Part shown: in pieces, positions 8,887 through 18,062 of the stretch
Layout of the letters: the number at the start of each line of letters is the position of its first letter
How positions within the stretch are numbered: the stretch's first letter is position 1
Source of the DNA: Halomicrobium zhouii
GTDB taxonomy: Archaea; Halobacteriota; Halobacteria; Halobacteriales; Haloarculaceae
DNA length: 64,000 bases
Reading direction: 5' to 3'
Assembly: GCF_900114435.1 (NCBI RefSeq)
Contig: NZ_FOZK01000002.1
Span: 868,001-932,000 of the forward strand
The notes under the pieces: model-generated
The model's database searches: none
What the model was told of the DNA's origin: nothing
The model's input: the letters and a program-made list of their open reading frames with translations, nothing else
Translations under genes and position numbers: made by a program

Positions 8887-10217
8887 CAGTCGGCGTGCTC
8901 CGTCGACGGCTCACGCCAGATGGCCGAGCGAACAGTGTTCGCTGCGATACCGAAGATTTCCATGACTGCACCACGGCGCACCACGAAGAGACCGACCGCG
9001 AGCAGGACGTAGAGAACGATGTAGGCGTCGAGGAAGAGGAGGCTCAGTTCCTCCGGATTCGGGACGGTGAGGACGCGGAGAATCAGGAACTCGATGATCA
9101 CCTGCGAGAGGAAGAGTACGAGGAGCACGAGCGACTCCCGGACGGATATCTCGAAGTTGATCAGCAGCGCGATGGCGAACAGCGACTGGGCGGCGGTCAC
9201 CCAGATTTCGACCGACTGCTTGAGGTCGAACTGGAGGGTCCCGATCTGGCCCAGTGCGATGCTGTAGACGACGGCCAGCGTCCCGATCAGCAGCGTCCAC
9301 TGGTTCAGCTTCGAGGAGATGAGCGCGTTGAACCCGGCCGTCGAGCGCGCCTTGTTCACGAGCACCGCGACGACGATGAGTTCGGGCGTTTCACTGGCCA
9401 GCGGCGCGATCCACTGGATCATGAAGAACGCGGGGACGCCGTACTCCAGGCCCAGTTCTTCGAGGCCGTGAGCGAACGGTTCGACGGCGGAGAAGATCAG
9501 CGCGCCGGAGAAGGTGAACAGCGCGAGGACGACCAGCGGCCGCCACGGCCGGGCCCACCCCTGGAAGTACGCTGGGACGCCGCCGTGTTCCTCCGGGGGC
9601 TCGACTTCGCCGCGGAGGATGATCACGATGTACGCGGCGTAGAGGCCGACGAGGACGACGGTGTCGAGCATACCGATGCCGCCGCCGAAGGGGACGAGGA
9701 ACGCCCAGACCGTCGCGAGAAAGAGGAAGACGATCTCGAGCCCGATGTCGCGGTCGAGCTGGACCGAGTCCGAGAGCCAGCCCGGTCGGCTCCGGACGGC
9801 GGGGTCGCCGGTGTGCATCGCCCGGTAGACGGTGAACAGGGCGATGCCGGACCAGCCCAGACCGATGAGGATCCGGTTGGCACCGGTCATGTTCGCGATG
9901 GCGAGGTTGGCCGCTTCGGCGCCGCGGGGCGTGCCGGCGTAGGCGCCCGCGTTCCAGGCGTACAGGGCGTCGACGGCGTACTCCGGGGCGACGGCGAGGA
10001 CGGCCAGCACGGCGATGGCGAAGGCCGTCGGCACGTCCTTCTCTGCGGTTTCGGCCGCCCAGGCCAGCAGGAACGACGCGCCGACGACACCGAGACCGCT
10101 GAGACCGACGGTGGCCAGCGTCGAGAGCGGATACCCGCTGGCGAAGGCAACTATCCACGGGGCTGTCAGCAGGAACGCTGCCCCGACCGCGACCAGTGGA
10201 TGGCGGAGACGACTCAC
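8886..10217 (-). CDS. Sodium/calcium exchanger family cation antiporter
   Basis: This 443-residue protein starts at a GTG (MSRLRHPLVAVGAAFLLTAP); another GTG lies three codons upstream. About eleven hydrophobic segments form two halves of the Na+/Ca2+ exchanger fold. Alpha-repeat-like sequences include 'VLAVAPEYAVDALYAW' in the first half and 'IAPLASETPELIVVAVLVN' in the second. Each carries the acidic residue expected to ligate the cation. The frame extends 250 codons further upstream against aroE, but that part reads as an antisense shadow. The ion is not certain. Confidence 0.9.
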   Translation of the reverse strand: MSRLRHPLVAVGAAFLLTAPWIVAFASGYPLSTLATVGLSGLGVVGASFLLAWAAETAEKDVPTAFAIAVLAVLAVAPEYAVDALYAWNAGAYAGTPRGAEAANLAIANMTGANRILIGLGWSGIALFTVYRAMHTGDPAVRSRPGWLSDSVQLDRDIGLEIVFLFLATVWAFLVPFGGGIGMLDTVVLVGLYAAYIVIILRGEVEPPEEHGGVPAYFQGWARPWRPLVVLALFTFSGALIFSAVEPFAHGLEELGLEYGVPAFFMIQWIAPLASETPELIVVAVLVNKARSTAGFNALISSKLNQWTLLIGTLAVVYSIALGQIGTLQFDLKQSVEIWVTAAQSLFAIALLINFEISVRESLVLLVLFLSQVIIEFLILRVLTVPNPEELSLLFLDAYIVLYVLLAVGLFVVRRGAVMEIFGIAANTVRSAIWREPSTEHAD

Positions 10218-10332
10218 TACTGCCACTGAATGCGGTTCGGTTTGAAACTGTTGCGAAATACCGAGCTCCGGCCGGGAACTTGGGGCCCTGGCCGGGAACC
10301 GGTTCGTCCGGGCCCACCGCGAGCCGGTGCGA

Positions 10333-10338
10333 TTTATA
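10333..10338 (+). promoter_or_regulatory. TATA box of aroE
   Basis: TTTATA lies with its centre about 27 bases before the aroE ATG, the standard spacing for a leaderless haloarchaeal transcript. No Shine-Dalgarno sequence is seen before the ATG. Confidence 0.75.
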
Positions 10339-10361
10339 CCTCGCGCCCCACGCAATCGGGT

Positions 10362-11168
10362 ATGCAGGTCTACGGTCTCATCGGGAACCCGGTCGGTCAC
10401 TCGCTGTCGCCGCCGATGCACGAGGCGGGGTATCGCGAGGTCGGTCTCGACGCCCGGTACGTCACGTTCGAACCGGGAGCGGACGACGCCGTCGCCGCGG
10501 TGGAGGGCGCCGACGCGCTCGGCGTCGCCGGCCTCAACGTCACCATCCCGTTCAAGCGGGACGTCCTCGAGGCGGTCGACCCCGATCCGCTGGCCGAACG
10601 CATCGGGGCGGTCAACACCATCGACTTCGGCGAGGGGACGCCGACGGGGTACAACACCGACGCCGTGGGCGCCGTCCGGGCACTCCGCGAGCACGACGTC
10701 GCCATCGAGGGGACGGCCGTCGTCGTCGGCGCGGGCGGCGCGGGCCGGGCCGTCGCATTCGGCCTGGCTGACGAGGGCATGACCGTCGAAATCGCCAATC
10801 GAACCGTCGAAACGGCCCACGACCTGGCAGCGGACGTCCCCGACGCCTCGGGCCACGGGCTGGACGACCTCGACGACCTTCTCGTGGACGCCGACGTGCT
10901 CGTCAACTGTACCAGCGTCGGGATGGACGAGGACCGGTCGCCGGTGGCGGCCGACGCGCTCCACGGCGACCTGGCCGTGCTCGACGCGGTGTACTCACCG
11001 ATAGAGACGCGCTTGCTTCGCGAGGCCGCGGCCGCCGGTGCCACGACGGTCGACGGCGCGTGGATGCTCCTGTTCCAGGGCGTCGAGGCGTTCGAACGCT
11101 GGACTGGCGAACGGGCACCGGTCGATCAGATGAACGCCGCGCTCCGCGACCGACTTCACGAGACGTAG
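10362..11168 (+). CDS. aroE: Shikimate dehydrogenase AroE
   Basis: A 268-residue enzyme that reduces 3-dehydroshikimate to shikimate with NADPH in aromatic amino acid synthesis. Visible signatures are the substrate-binding [14 protein letters not shown] at the N-terminus, the catalytic Lys in [10 protein letters not shown] and the conserved GYNTDAVG. The NADP-binding loop is [15 protein letters not shown], with NRT after the second strand. The C-terminal [16 protein letters not shown] is also typical. It stands ahead of the p-aminobenzoate operon, which uses the chorismate made by this pathway. Confidence 0.97.
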   Translation: MQVYGLIGNPVGHSLSPPMHEAGYREVGLDARYVTFEPGADDAVAAVEGADALGVAGLNVTIPFKRDVLEAVDPDPLAERIGAVNTIDFGEGTPTGYNTDAVGAVRALREHDVAIEGTAVVVGAGGAGRAVAFGLADEGMTVEIANRTVETAHDLAADVPDASGHGLDDLDDLLVDADVLVNCTSVGMDEDRSPVAADALHGDLAVLDAVYSPIETRLLREAAAAGATTVDGAWMLLFQGVEAFERWTGERAPVDQMNAALRDRLHET

Positions 11169-11349
11169 GCACTGATCTCCCACGCCGTCGCGGCCGTCGC
11201 GTCGAGCGATTCCGTCGACCGGGAGACGCGCCGCCGGGGGTCCCTGAGTCGAATTCAACCACGGGGGATTCGCGAAGTCGTCGCCTCGCCGACCGCTGGC
11301 CGCCGAAATCTCGGAAGGGATTAAGTGCCGGCAATTAATAGACCACACC

Positions 11350-12060
11350 ATGGGTCTGATACAGAAGCTGAAATCCGCGCTCGGTCTCGACGGCGCGGAC
11401 TCTCCCGACTCCGGGACGGCCGCGCCGCGGGACGTCGACGTCACCGTGGAGCGTGAGCCGTCTTCGGAGTCCGAGGACGCCGTCAAGGGGACCGAAACGG
11501 CGGCGTCCCGGACCTCCGAGCGGGAGGAATCCGACGTGGGGGTCGGGACTGGGGAATCGAGCGAGGCGGAGACGCCGATCGAAGAAGCGGAACCCGACGC
11601 CGGCGAGTCGCCGGTCCAGGCGGTCGACGACGAGACCGTCCAGACCGAGATCGAGGACGTCGGCGAGGGGGCCACCGACGCGGCGACCGAGGAATCGACG
11701 GCGGACGCTCCGATCGAAGACGCGGAGGTAGAGGAGGAGGTACCTGCCGCGGACGACGAGGAGGCGTCCGACGAAAGCGACGGTGACACGTCTGCCGAGA
11801 GCGAGGACGCGGGATCCACCGAGGACCTCGACGAAGGGTCGGTCGAGGACGACGGGACCGAGGCTGCCGCCGCCGACGTCCCGGACGACCCGGTCACCGA
11901 GATCAGCGGCATCGGTCCGGCGTACGGTCAGCGACTGTCCGACGCCGGCGTCGAGACCGTCGCCGACCTCGCCGCGGCTGACCCCGACGAACTCGAATCG
12001 GCCACCGACATCTCCGCCGCGCGCATCGAGGGCTGGATCGACGCCGCCGCGGAATACTGA
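11350..12060 (+). CDS. Acidic-linker protein with C-terminal helix-hairpin-helix domain
   Basis: This 236-residue protein has three parts. A short amphipathic N-terminus (MGLIQKLKSALGLDG) precedes about 150 residues of Glu/Asp/Ser/Ala-rich linker. A C-terminal helix-hairpin-helix unit follows (ITEISGIGPAYGQRLSDAGVETVADLAAADPDEL). HhH units of this type contact DNA or other proteins non-specifically. The linker must be disordered at low salt and is typical of haloarchaeal tethers. A TTAAG segment about 28 bases before ATG fits a leaderless start. The role is unknown. Confidence 0.85.
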   Translation: MGLIQKLKSALGLDGADSPDSGTAAPRDVDVTVEREPSSESEDAVKGTETAASRTSEREESDVGVGTGESSEAETPIEEAEPDAGESPVQAVDDETVQTEIEDVGEGATDAATEESTADAPIEDAEVEEEVPAADDEEASDESDGDTSAESEDAGSTEDLDEGSVEDDGTEAAAADVPDDPVTEISGIGPAYGQRLSDAGVETVADLAAADPDELESATDISAARIEGWIDAAAEY

Positions 12061-12104
12061 CGGTATCGTAAGGGAATTAGTCGGACCGCTTCTCTCTCTC
12101 TCCA

Positions 12105-13625
12105 ATGCCGACCGTCACGACCGACCGGGACGCGTTTCTCGGCCTCGCGGCCGACGCTCCGGCGACTGCACGGGTCCCCGTCGAGGTCCACGTCGCGGTC
12201 GACGACCCGTTTCTCGCCTACCGGCGGGCGCGCGACGGCGACGAGGCCTGCGGCGTCTATCTCGGGACCACCGGCGGCCAGTCCGGGTGGGGGTACTTCG
12301 CGACGACCCCGGCCCGGTTCGAAGAGGTGGGGCCGGAAGACGGCTCCGCGCTCGCCGCACTCGACTCGTTCCTCGACGAGGAGCGACTCGTCCGGGGCGA
12401 TTGCGACGTCCCGTACCCCTGCGGCGCCATCGGGTGGCTCTCCTACGACGTCGTGCGTGAACTGGAGGACCTCACGGATTCGGCCGTCACCGACCGCGCG
12501 CTGCCCCGGTTGCAGATCGCCGCGTACGACCGCATCGCCGCCTGGGAGGAACCCAGGGACGAGTGTGAGGGCGGCGCCGAGGCTGAGGACGGAACTGAGG
12601 GAGCGGACGAGACGACGCTCCGGGTGACCGCGTGCCCGCGCCTCGACGAGTTCGAGAGCCCCGGCGTCGCCTACGCGTTCGGCCGCCAGCACGCCCTCGA
12701 CCTGGCGAGGCGGGCCGTCAACGGCGACCCGCTGGTCGGGGAGCCGCGGGTCCAGACCGACCGCGCTACTTTCGAGAGCGACTGCACGCGCGAGGCCTAC
12801 GCCGAGCGCGTCCGCCGCGTCAAGGAGTACGTCCGCGAGGGCGACACGTTCCAGGCCAACGTCTCCCAGCGCCTCGTCGCGCCCGCGGCGGTCCACCCCG
12901 TCGACGCCTTCGACGCGCTCCGGGAGGTCAATCCAGCGCCCTACTCCGCGCTCGTGGAGTTCCCCGGCGTCGACCTGGTGAGCGCGAGCCCCGAGCTCCT
13001 GCTCGAACGCGACGGGGAACACCTGCTCACGGAACCCATCGCCGGGACGCGCCCGCGAGGAGAGTCCGCCGACGCGGACGAGGAACTGGAGGCCGACCTG
13101 CTGGCCGACGAGAAGGAGCGGGCCGAACACGCCATGCTCGTCGACCTGGAGCGAAACGACCTGGGGAAGGTCAGCGAATTCGGCTCCGTCGACGTCCCGG
13201 AGTATCGCCGCGTCGACCGCTACTCCGAGGTGATGCATCTGGTCTCCAGGGTAGAGGGGCGCCTGCGCGACGACCGCGACCTGACCGACGCCATCGCGGC
13301 CGTCTTCCCCGGCGGGACCATCACCGGCGCGCCCAAGCCCCGGACGATGGAGATCATCGACGAACTGGAGGCCACCCGGCGCGGCCCATACACGGGCTCC
13401 ATCGGCATCTTCGGCTTCGACGGCCGCGCGACGCTGAACATCCTCATCCGCACGCTCGTTCGCTACCGGAGTCGCTACTACCTCCGCGTCGGCGCGGGCA
13501 TCGTCCACGATTCGGTCCCCGAACGGGAGTACGAGGAGACGCTGGACAAGGGACGCGCGCTGATCAACGCCGTCGACGCTGCCCTCGACGACCGGACCGA
13601 GCTGACCGTGGAGGGGTCGGAATGA
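12105..13625 (+). CDS. pabB: Aminodeoxychorismate synthase component I (PabB; TrpE-like)
   Basis: The 506-residue chorismate-binding enzyme adds ammonia to chorismate. Motifs run in order: FQANVSQRL, '[11 protein letters not shown]', '[10 protein letters not shown]', '[10 protein letters not shown]', '[16 protein letters not shown]', '[12 protein letters not shown]' and '[19 protein letters not shown]', then '[12 protein letters not shown]'. The family includes TrpE and PabB. The call to PabB rests on the operon, because an amidotransferase and a class IV aminotransferase (lyase) gene follow directly. A role in anthranilate synthesis cannot be excluded. An insert around residues 150-165 is Glu/Gly-rich. 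Confidence 0.88.
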   Translation: MPTVTTDRDAFLGLAADAPATARVPVEVHVAVDDPFLAYRRARDGDEACGVYLGTTGGQSGWGYFATTPARFEEVGPEDGSALAALDSFLDEERLVRGDCDVPYPCGAIGWLSYDVVRELEDLTDSAVTDRALPRLQIAAYDRIAAWEEPRDECEGGAEAEDGTEGADETTLRVTACPRLDEFESPGVAYAFGRQHALDLARRAVNGDPLVGEPRVQTDRATFESDCTREAYAERVRRVKEYVREGDTFQANVSQRLVAPAAVHPVDAFDALREVNPAPYSALVEFPGVDLVSASPELLLERDGEHLLTEPIAGTRPRGESADADEELEADLLADEKERAEHAMLVDLERNDLGKVSEFGSVDVPEYRRVDRYSEVMHLVSRVEGRLRDDRDLTDAIAAVFPGGTITGAPKPRTMEIIDELEATRRGPYTGSIGIFGFDGRATLNILIRTLVRYRSRYYLRVGAGIVHDSVPEREYEETLDKGRALINAVDAALDDRTELTVEGSE

Positions 13626-14299
13626 CCGGACCGTTCGGAACGTCCGGGGCGACCGCCGGTTCCGGAGGACCGGCCGACGACTTCGCGCCCACCGTCCTCG
13701 TGCTAGACAACTACGACTCCTTCGCCTACAACCTCGTCCAGTACGTCGGCGAGGTGGTGCTGCGCCTGGGGGGGAACGTCGACGACGTAGTGGTCCGCCG
13801 GAACGACGCCGTCGACGTCGACGGGATACGGGCGCTGGATCCGGACGGCATCGTCGTCTCGCCGGGGCCCGGTACTCCCGAAGAGGCGGGCGTCTCGATG
13901 CCGATATTCGCCGACCTCGATTACCCGACGCTCGGCGTCTGCCTCGGCCACCAGGCGCTGTGTGCCGCCAACGGCGCGCCGGTGGGCCACGCCGAGGCCG
14001 TCGTCCACGGCAAGGCCTCGGCGATGACCCACGACGGCGAGGGCGTCTTTACCGACCTGCCCGACCCGCTCGAAGTCGGTCGGTACCACTCCCTCGCCGT
14101 CGAGCGGGACGACCTGCCAGATTCGCTGGAGTTGACGGCGCACACCGAGGACGAGGCCGACGGTGAGGCGGGCGTCGTCATGGCCGTCCGCCACCGCGAG
14201 CGCCCTCACGTCGGCGTCCAGTTCCACCCGGAGAGCATCCTGACCGAACACGGCAAACAACTCGTGGAGAACTTCGTCCTCAGATGCAATACCACGTGA
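13622..14299 (+). CDS. pabA: Aminodeoxychorismate/anthranilate synthase glutamine amidotransferase (PabA)
   Basis: This 225-residue class I glutamine amidotransferase supplies ammonia to PabB. The N-terminal [20 protein letters not shown] is diagnostic of the PabA/TrpG family. The oxyanion [10 protein letters not shown], the nucleophile Cys in [11 protein letters not shown] and the His-Glu pair in [11 protein letters not shown] complete the triad. The ATG overlaps the pabB stop (ATGA), so translation is coupled. About 25 extra residues at the N-terminus (Gly/Ala-rich) precede the domain. Confidence 0.93.
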   Translation: MTGPFGTSGATAGSGGPADDFAPTVLVLDNYDSFAYNLVQYVGEVVLRLGGNVDDVVVRRNDAVDVDGIRALDPDGIVVSPGPGTPEEAGVSMPIFADLDYPTLGVCLGHQALCAANGAPVGHAEAVVHGKASAMTHDGEGVFTDLPDPLEVGRYHSLAVERDDLPDSLELTAHTEDEADGEAGVVMAVRHRERPHVGVQFHPESILTEHGKQLVENFVLRCNTT

Positions 14300-15159
14300 A
14301 CGGCGACCTGGTCCCGGCAGAAGATGCGACCGTCAGCGTCGCGGACCGCGGCTTCCAGTACGGCGACGCCGCCTTCGAGACGCTGCGGGCCTACGGCGGC
14401 GAGTGCTTTCAGTGGGACGCCCACCGCGAGCGCCTCCAGCGGACCGCCGAGACGCTCGGTTTCGGCGACGCAGTACCGGACGATTTGCGCGAGCGCGTCG
14501 CCGAGACGCTGGACGCCAACGACCTGGCGGACGCGTACGTCAAGGTCTCGGTGACGAGAGGCGTCCAGCCCGGGAAGCTCACCCCTGCCGCCGAGGTCGA
14601 CCCGACGGTCGTGGTCATCGTGAAGGAACTGCCCCGCGGCGGTACCGACGGCGACCGGGTCTGGGAGGACCCGGCGACGGTCCAGACCGTTCGGACCCGT
14701 CGGGTCCCCGACGCGGCGCTCCCGACGGACGCCAAGACCCACAACTACCTCAACGGCATCCTGGGCCGCCTGGAACTCCGCCGGGCCGCGACGGCCGACC
14801 ACAGCGCCGACGAGTGCCTGATGCGCGACGTGGACGGGACCGTCGTCGAGGGCGCGACGAGCAACCTCTTCTTCGTGACGGAGAACGGCCTCCGGACCCC
14901 TGCCGCGGACCTGGACCTGCTGCCCGGCGTCACCCGCTCCGTGGTGATGGATCTCGCCGACGCCGAGGACTTCCCGGTCGAGACCGGCCGCTACTCCGTC
15001 GACGCGGTCCGGAACGCGGACGAGGCGTTCCTCACGAACTCGACCTGGGAGATCCGCCCGATCGCGAGCGTGGACGGGATCGAAATCGGTAGCGGGCCGA
15101 TGACGAAACTCCTCCAGCGCCTGTTCGACGAACGCGTGGAGGAACTGCACTACGGGTGA
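14284..15159 (+). CDS. pabC: Aminodeoxychorismate lyase-like class IV aminotransferase (PabC)
   Basis: A 291-residue PLP enzyme of fold type IV. It begins [35 protein letters not shown]. The catalytic Lys is in TDAKTHNYLNGILGRLE and the phosphate-binding part in EGATSNLFFVT. In this operon the likely reaction is release of pyruvate from aminodeoxychorismate to give p-aminobenzoate. Branched-chain aminotransferases share the fold, so specificity rests on context. It overlaps pabA by 16 bases. Confidence 0.88.
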   Translation: MQYHVNGDLVPAEDATVSVADRGFQYGDAAFETLRAYGGECFQWDAHRERLQRTAETLGFGDAVPDDLRERVAETLDANDLADAYVKVSVTRGVQPGKLTPAAEVDPTVVVIVKELPRGGTDGDRVWEDPATVQTVRTRRVPDAALPTDAKTHNYLNGILGRLELRRAATADHSADECLMRDVDGTVVEGATSNLFFVTENGLRTPAADLDLLPGVTRSVVMDLADAEDFPVETGRYSVDAVRNADEAFLTNSTWEIRPIASVDGIEIGSGPMTKLLQRLFDERVEELHYG

Positions 15160-15273
15160 GACGGGTGGTGACGGGATGGAACGTCGTTCTCCGGATACGT
15201 CGCTGGATTCTTCGGTACGTGTGTGAAGTGAGTAGGTATTCTGGTGAGTTTGGGCTGGAAGAAACGATGCCAA

Positions 15274-15560
15274 CAACAGCCAGAAAGCCCTCGGCGCGCA
15301 CTCTTGAGTCGGAATCGAGACCGCCAACAGCCAGAAAGCCCTCGGCGCGCACTCTTGAGTCGGAATCGAGACCGCCAACAGCCAGAAAGCCCTCTGCGCG
15401 CTCCGGTCCCGCGGACCGACTGCGCTCCTCGTGGTTCGAGAGAGCGAAGCTCTCTCGTCATCACGAAAGAGCGCGTACGCGCTCTTTCGAACGACAACGG
15501 AGTGAGGAGCGCAGACTGTGGCGCGCGAGTCGAGCGCGCCGAGGACTTTCGACGTGTTTG
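15274..15560. repeat. Dispersed inverted-repeat element A (with 51-bp tandem units)
   Basis: This is the non-coding member of the family at 15.3 kb; it fills the gap between pabC and a small membrane gene. The left end AGAAAGCCCTCGGCGCGC (15282-15299) recurs at 51-bp spacing (units from 15274, 15325, 15376, the third diverging). The right end GCGCGCCGAGGACTTTCG (15534-15551) is its inverted partner. Between them lie a hairpin at 15437-15457 (CGAGAGAG/CTCTCTCG) and a perfect 26-base palindrome at 15464-15489. The internal core found in copies B and D is absent, so this looks like a reduced copy. Short frames across it are shadows. Confidence 0.85.
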
Positions 15561-15597
15561 ATTACGTGTTCTCTGCTGCAAAGCCGATACCATTTGA

Positions 15598-15744
15598 TCA
15601 GAGCTGTCGTCGGACGAGCACCACGATACCCACAAACAGCAACAGGATGCCCCAGTACAGCGAGTCGTAGGGGAGCGCCTTCAGCAGCAGGGTCACGATT
15701 CCAGACGTGAACAGGGACCAGCCGACAGTCGTCTGGTAGGTCAT
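15598..15744 (-). CDS. Small two-helix membrane protein
   Basis: A 48-residue frame from ATG 15744 (MTYQTTVGWSLFTSGIVTLL). Two hydrophobic segments are joined by a short loop (KALPYDSLYW), and it ends with a basic tail (VRRQL). This is a credible haloarchaeal small membrane protein. No function is known. It is next to element A and reads on the same strand as the acetyltransferase upstream, 46 bases away. Confidence 0.7.
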   Translation of the reverse strand: MTYQTTVGWSLFTSGIVTLLLKALPYDSLYWGILLLFVGIVVLVRRQL

Positions 15745-15790
15745 ACGACACGTTCGCCCTCGGCGTCCGTAAACCCTCGCTCGCTGACAG

Positions 15791-16315
15791 CTACTCGCGC
15801 CACTCCGATTCGAGCAGGCCGTACTCGTAGAGGTCGACGTGGTCACCGTCGACGAAGGCGTGGTCGCGGCGGACCCCCTCGCGTTCGAAGCCGACCTTCT
15901 CCAGGACGCGCTGGGAGGCTTCGTTGGGGGCGTAGACGTCCGCTCCGACCTTGTGCAGGCGGCGTTCGTCGAAGGCGTACCGAACCAGGCAGCGGACGGC
16001 GTCGGTGGCGTAGCCGTGGCCCCAGTGGTCCGGGTGGACCATGTAGCCCACCTCGGCGTAGCCCCAGGGGTAGGGGTCGAGGTGGAGGCCGGCGATGCCG
16101 ACGGGCTGGTCGCTGGCGTACAGAACGAACGAGGGTCCGTCGTCGTCCTGGCGCTCGTACCACTCGCGTTCGTCTTCGGCAGTCTTCGGGGCGAACGCGC
16201 CGACGCCCCGGCGGACCTCGGGGTGGTTGACGACGCGCTGGGCGAACGCCAGGTCGTCCTCGTCGACGACACGGAGCGTGACCGTCTCGCCACGGAGGAA
16301 CGTGGGTCCAGACAT
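15791..16315 (-). CDS. GNAT-family N-acetyltransferase (RimJ/RimL type)
   Basis: A 174-residue protein with the RimJ/RimL layout: 'LRGETVTLRVVDEDDLAFAQRVVNHPEVRRGVGAF' at the start. The central strand 'PVGIAGLHLDPYPWGYAEVGYMVHPDHWGHGYATDAVRCLVRYAF' includes the acetyl-CoA pyrophosphate loop (HWGHGYATDA). The end reads 'NEASQRVLEKVGFEREG'. It transfers acetyl to an amino group; whether the substrate is a protein N-terminus or a small molecule cannot be told. Confidence 0.93.
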   Translation of the reverse strand: MSGPTFLRGETVTLRVVDEDDLAFAQRVVNHPEVRRGVGAFAPKTAEDEREWYERQDDDGPSFVLYASDQPVGIAGLHLDPYPWGYAEVGYMVHPDHWGHGYATDAVRCLVRYAFDERRLHKVGADVYAPNEASQRVLEKVGFEREGVRRDHAFVDGDHVDLYEYGLLESEWRE

Positions 16316-16422
16316 GCATGGAGCGTCGCGCGCGGCCGCTTTCAGGATTTCCCCGGCGTGCGATCCAGTGACAACGTCGGACCTGGACCACGCTTAAGCC
16401 GCCCCTGGCGGAACCACCGGGT

Positions 16423-16905
16423 ATGCTCGACGCCGGCGACCCAGCGCTCGACTTCGACCTGCCGCGACCGACGGCCGGAGGGAGCGAGACGTATCGGCTC
16501 TCCGCGGCGGCCCGTGAGGGACCGGTCGTCCTCGCGTTCTACCCGGTCACGGACACAGCGGAGTCGGCGAAGTTACTCCGCGAGATCGCGTCAGTCGACT
16601 GGGGGGCGGTCACGGATCGCCTCTCCGTCCTCGCCGTCGGCGTCGGTGACCGCGCGAGTCACGACCGACTGGCCGAACAGGTCGACGTCCCGTTCCCGTT
16701 GCTCCTCGACCAGGACGGTTTCTTCGCCGAGCGGTACGGGATCCTGGAACCTCTCGACGAACGAACGATCCGGGTCAGGCCGGCGCTGTTCGTCGTCGGC
16801 GAGGACTGTTTCGTCCGATACGCGTGGGCGGCAGGCGACTCAGCGCAGAATCCCGGGGAGGATCTGCCACTCGACGAGATCAGGTCGGCAGTCGCCTCGG
16901 GCTGA
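16423..16905 (+). CDS. Peroxiredoxin-like (AhpC/TSA fold) protein lacking the peroxidatic Cys
   Basis: This 160-residue thioredoxin-fold protein begins MLDAGDPALDFDLPRPTAGG. The FYPVTDTAESAKLLREI segment aligns with the peroxiredoxin active site FYP..T..C, but no Cys is present there. The only Cys in the protein is in 'VGEDCFVRYAWAAGD' near residue 129. The strand order and 'VPFPLLLDQDGFFAERYGIL' are typical of the bcp/AhpC family. Peroxidase activity by the usual mechanism is therefore unlikely. A TTAAG box about 29 bases before ATG suggests its own promoter. Confidence 0.85.
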   Translation: MLDAGDPALDFDLPRPTAGGSETYRLSAAAREGPVVLAFYPVTDTAESAKLLREIASVDWGAVTDRLSVLAVGVGDRASHDRLAEQVDVPFPLLLDQDGFFAERYGILEPLDERTIRVRPALFVVGEDCFVRYAWAAGDSAQNPGEDLPLDEIRSAVASG

Positions 16906-16950
16906 CGCGGAGTCGAATCGCTCAAGCCCCACCACTCGTAACGCCACCCC

Positions 16951-17634
16951 ATGGGAACGCCGCTGGAGTCACGCGAGGCACAGGCCGAGGCGGTCGTCGA
17001 GCGCCTCCACGAGGAGTACCCCGATTCCGCCATCTCGCTGCGGTACTCGAACCGGCTGGAACTGCTCGTCGCCGTCGTCCTCTCCGCGCAGTGTACCGAC
17101 GAGCGGGTCAACGAGAAGACGAAAGAGCTCTTCGAGAAGTACCAGTCCGCCGCCGACTACGCCGAGGCCGACGAGGAGCAACTCGCCGAGGACATCTACG
17201 GTATCACCTTCCACAACAACAAGGCGGGCTATCTCAAGAACGCGGGCCAGATCATGGTCGAGGAGTACGACGGCGAGGTGCCCGACTCGATGTCGGGCCT
17301 CACCGACTTGCCCGGCGTCGGCCGGAAGACCGCCAACGTCGTCCTCCAGCACGGCCACGACATCGTCGAGGGGATCGTCGTCGACACCCACGTCCAGCGC
17401 CTCTCGCGCAGGCTGGGTATCACCGAAGCGGAGACGCCACCGAAGATCGAAGAGGACCTGATGCCCGTCGTCCCCGAGGACGAGTGGCAGCAGTTCACCC
17501 ACCTCCTCATCGACCACGGGCGCGCGGTCTGTACGGCCCGGAACCCTTCCTGTGACGAGTGCATCCTGGCCGACATCTGTCCCTCCGCGAAGATGGACAG
17601 CGACGTCGACCTCGCCAGCGGCGAGGCGTGGTGA
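16951..17634 (+). CDS. nth: Endonuclease III (DNA glycosylase/AP lyase)
   Basis: The 227-residue base-excision repair enzyme removes oxidised pyrimidines. The helix-hairpin-helix LPGVGRKTANVVL carries the catalytic Lys, and the catalytic Asp is in VVDTHVQRLSRRLG. The iron-sulfur cluster has Cys spacing 6-2-5 (CTARNPSCDECILADIC). The length is normal. A second, more divergent family member lies at 52.5-53.3 kb. Confidence 0.96.
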   Translation: MGTPLESREAQAEAVVERLHEEYPDSAISLRYSNRLELLVAVVLSAQCTDERVNEKTKELFEKYQSAADYAEADEEQLAEDIYGITFHNNKAGYLKNAGQIMVEEYDGEVPDSMSGLTDLPGVGRKTANVVLQHGHDIVEGIVVDTHVQRLSRRLGITEAETPPKIEEDLMPVVPEDEWQQFTHLLIDHGRAVCTARNPSCDECILADICPSAKMDSDVDLASGEAW

Positions 17635-17684
17635 GGAAGGAACTAACGGACAGGTTTTTGCCAGTTCGCGCCCCGCGTTCGACC

Positions 17685-17987
17685 ATGAGCCTCGACGTTA
17701 CGAGCCTGGGCGACCGCGTCCGCTGGCGGTCACTCGGTATTCTCGCGGGCCTGGTCGCGGCCATCGTCGCCGGCGAGTACGCGGTGGGGACGGTCATCGA
17801 GCGCGTCGTCGACGGCGGCGGCCAGTTTCCGGCGTGGCTTCCGCACGCGAGGTCGGTCGGCGAGACCGCAGTCATCTACTTCGTGGCCTTCGACTTCCTC
17901 ACGTTCGTCGTCCTCCCCGCGGTGCTGGTGTGGGTCGGGTACGTCCACGGACGCCACCACGCCACGACGGCCGGCGAGCGCGGATAG
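17685..17987 (+). CDS. Small membrane protein
   Basis: A 100-residue protein from ATG 17685 (MSLDVTSLGDRVRWRSLGIL). It has two or three hydrophobic segments: about residues 17-36, then 58-85 (AVIYFVAFDFLTFVVLPAVLVWVGYV). It ends with a His/basic tail (HGRHHATTAGERG). The frame is open upstream into nth, but the internal ATG gives a normal signal-anchor. The family is not recognised. Confidence 0.7.
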   Translation: MSLDVTSLGDRVRWRSLGILAGLVAAIVAGEYAVGTVIERVVDGGGQFPAWLPHARSVGETAVIYFVAFDFLTFVVLPAVLVWVGYVHGRHHATTAGERG

Positions 17988-18062
17988 TCCGCGGCGGTTG
18001 TTTCCGAAACGGCGATATCGACGGGCCAGAGACTTTTGTCGGGCCCCTTCGAGGAGTGTGTC

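Noticed and set aside
10218..10964. N-terminal extension of the cation exchanger gene
   Set aside because: It overlaps aroE on the other strand entirely. The first membrane helix begins right after GTG 10217, so the longer start is not supported.
15282..15551. IS200/IS605-type insertion sequence or TnpB guide RNA
   Set aside because: No transposase or TnpB frame is found in or next to any copy, and the ends are inverted repeats rather than the subterminal hairpins of that family. A non-autonomous relative cannot be excluded.
15156..15710. Open frames across element A that look like proteins with ARKPSAR-type repeats
   Set aside because: They exist only because the 51-bp units are divisible by three. 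There is no promoter, and frames are not kept in elements B, C and D.
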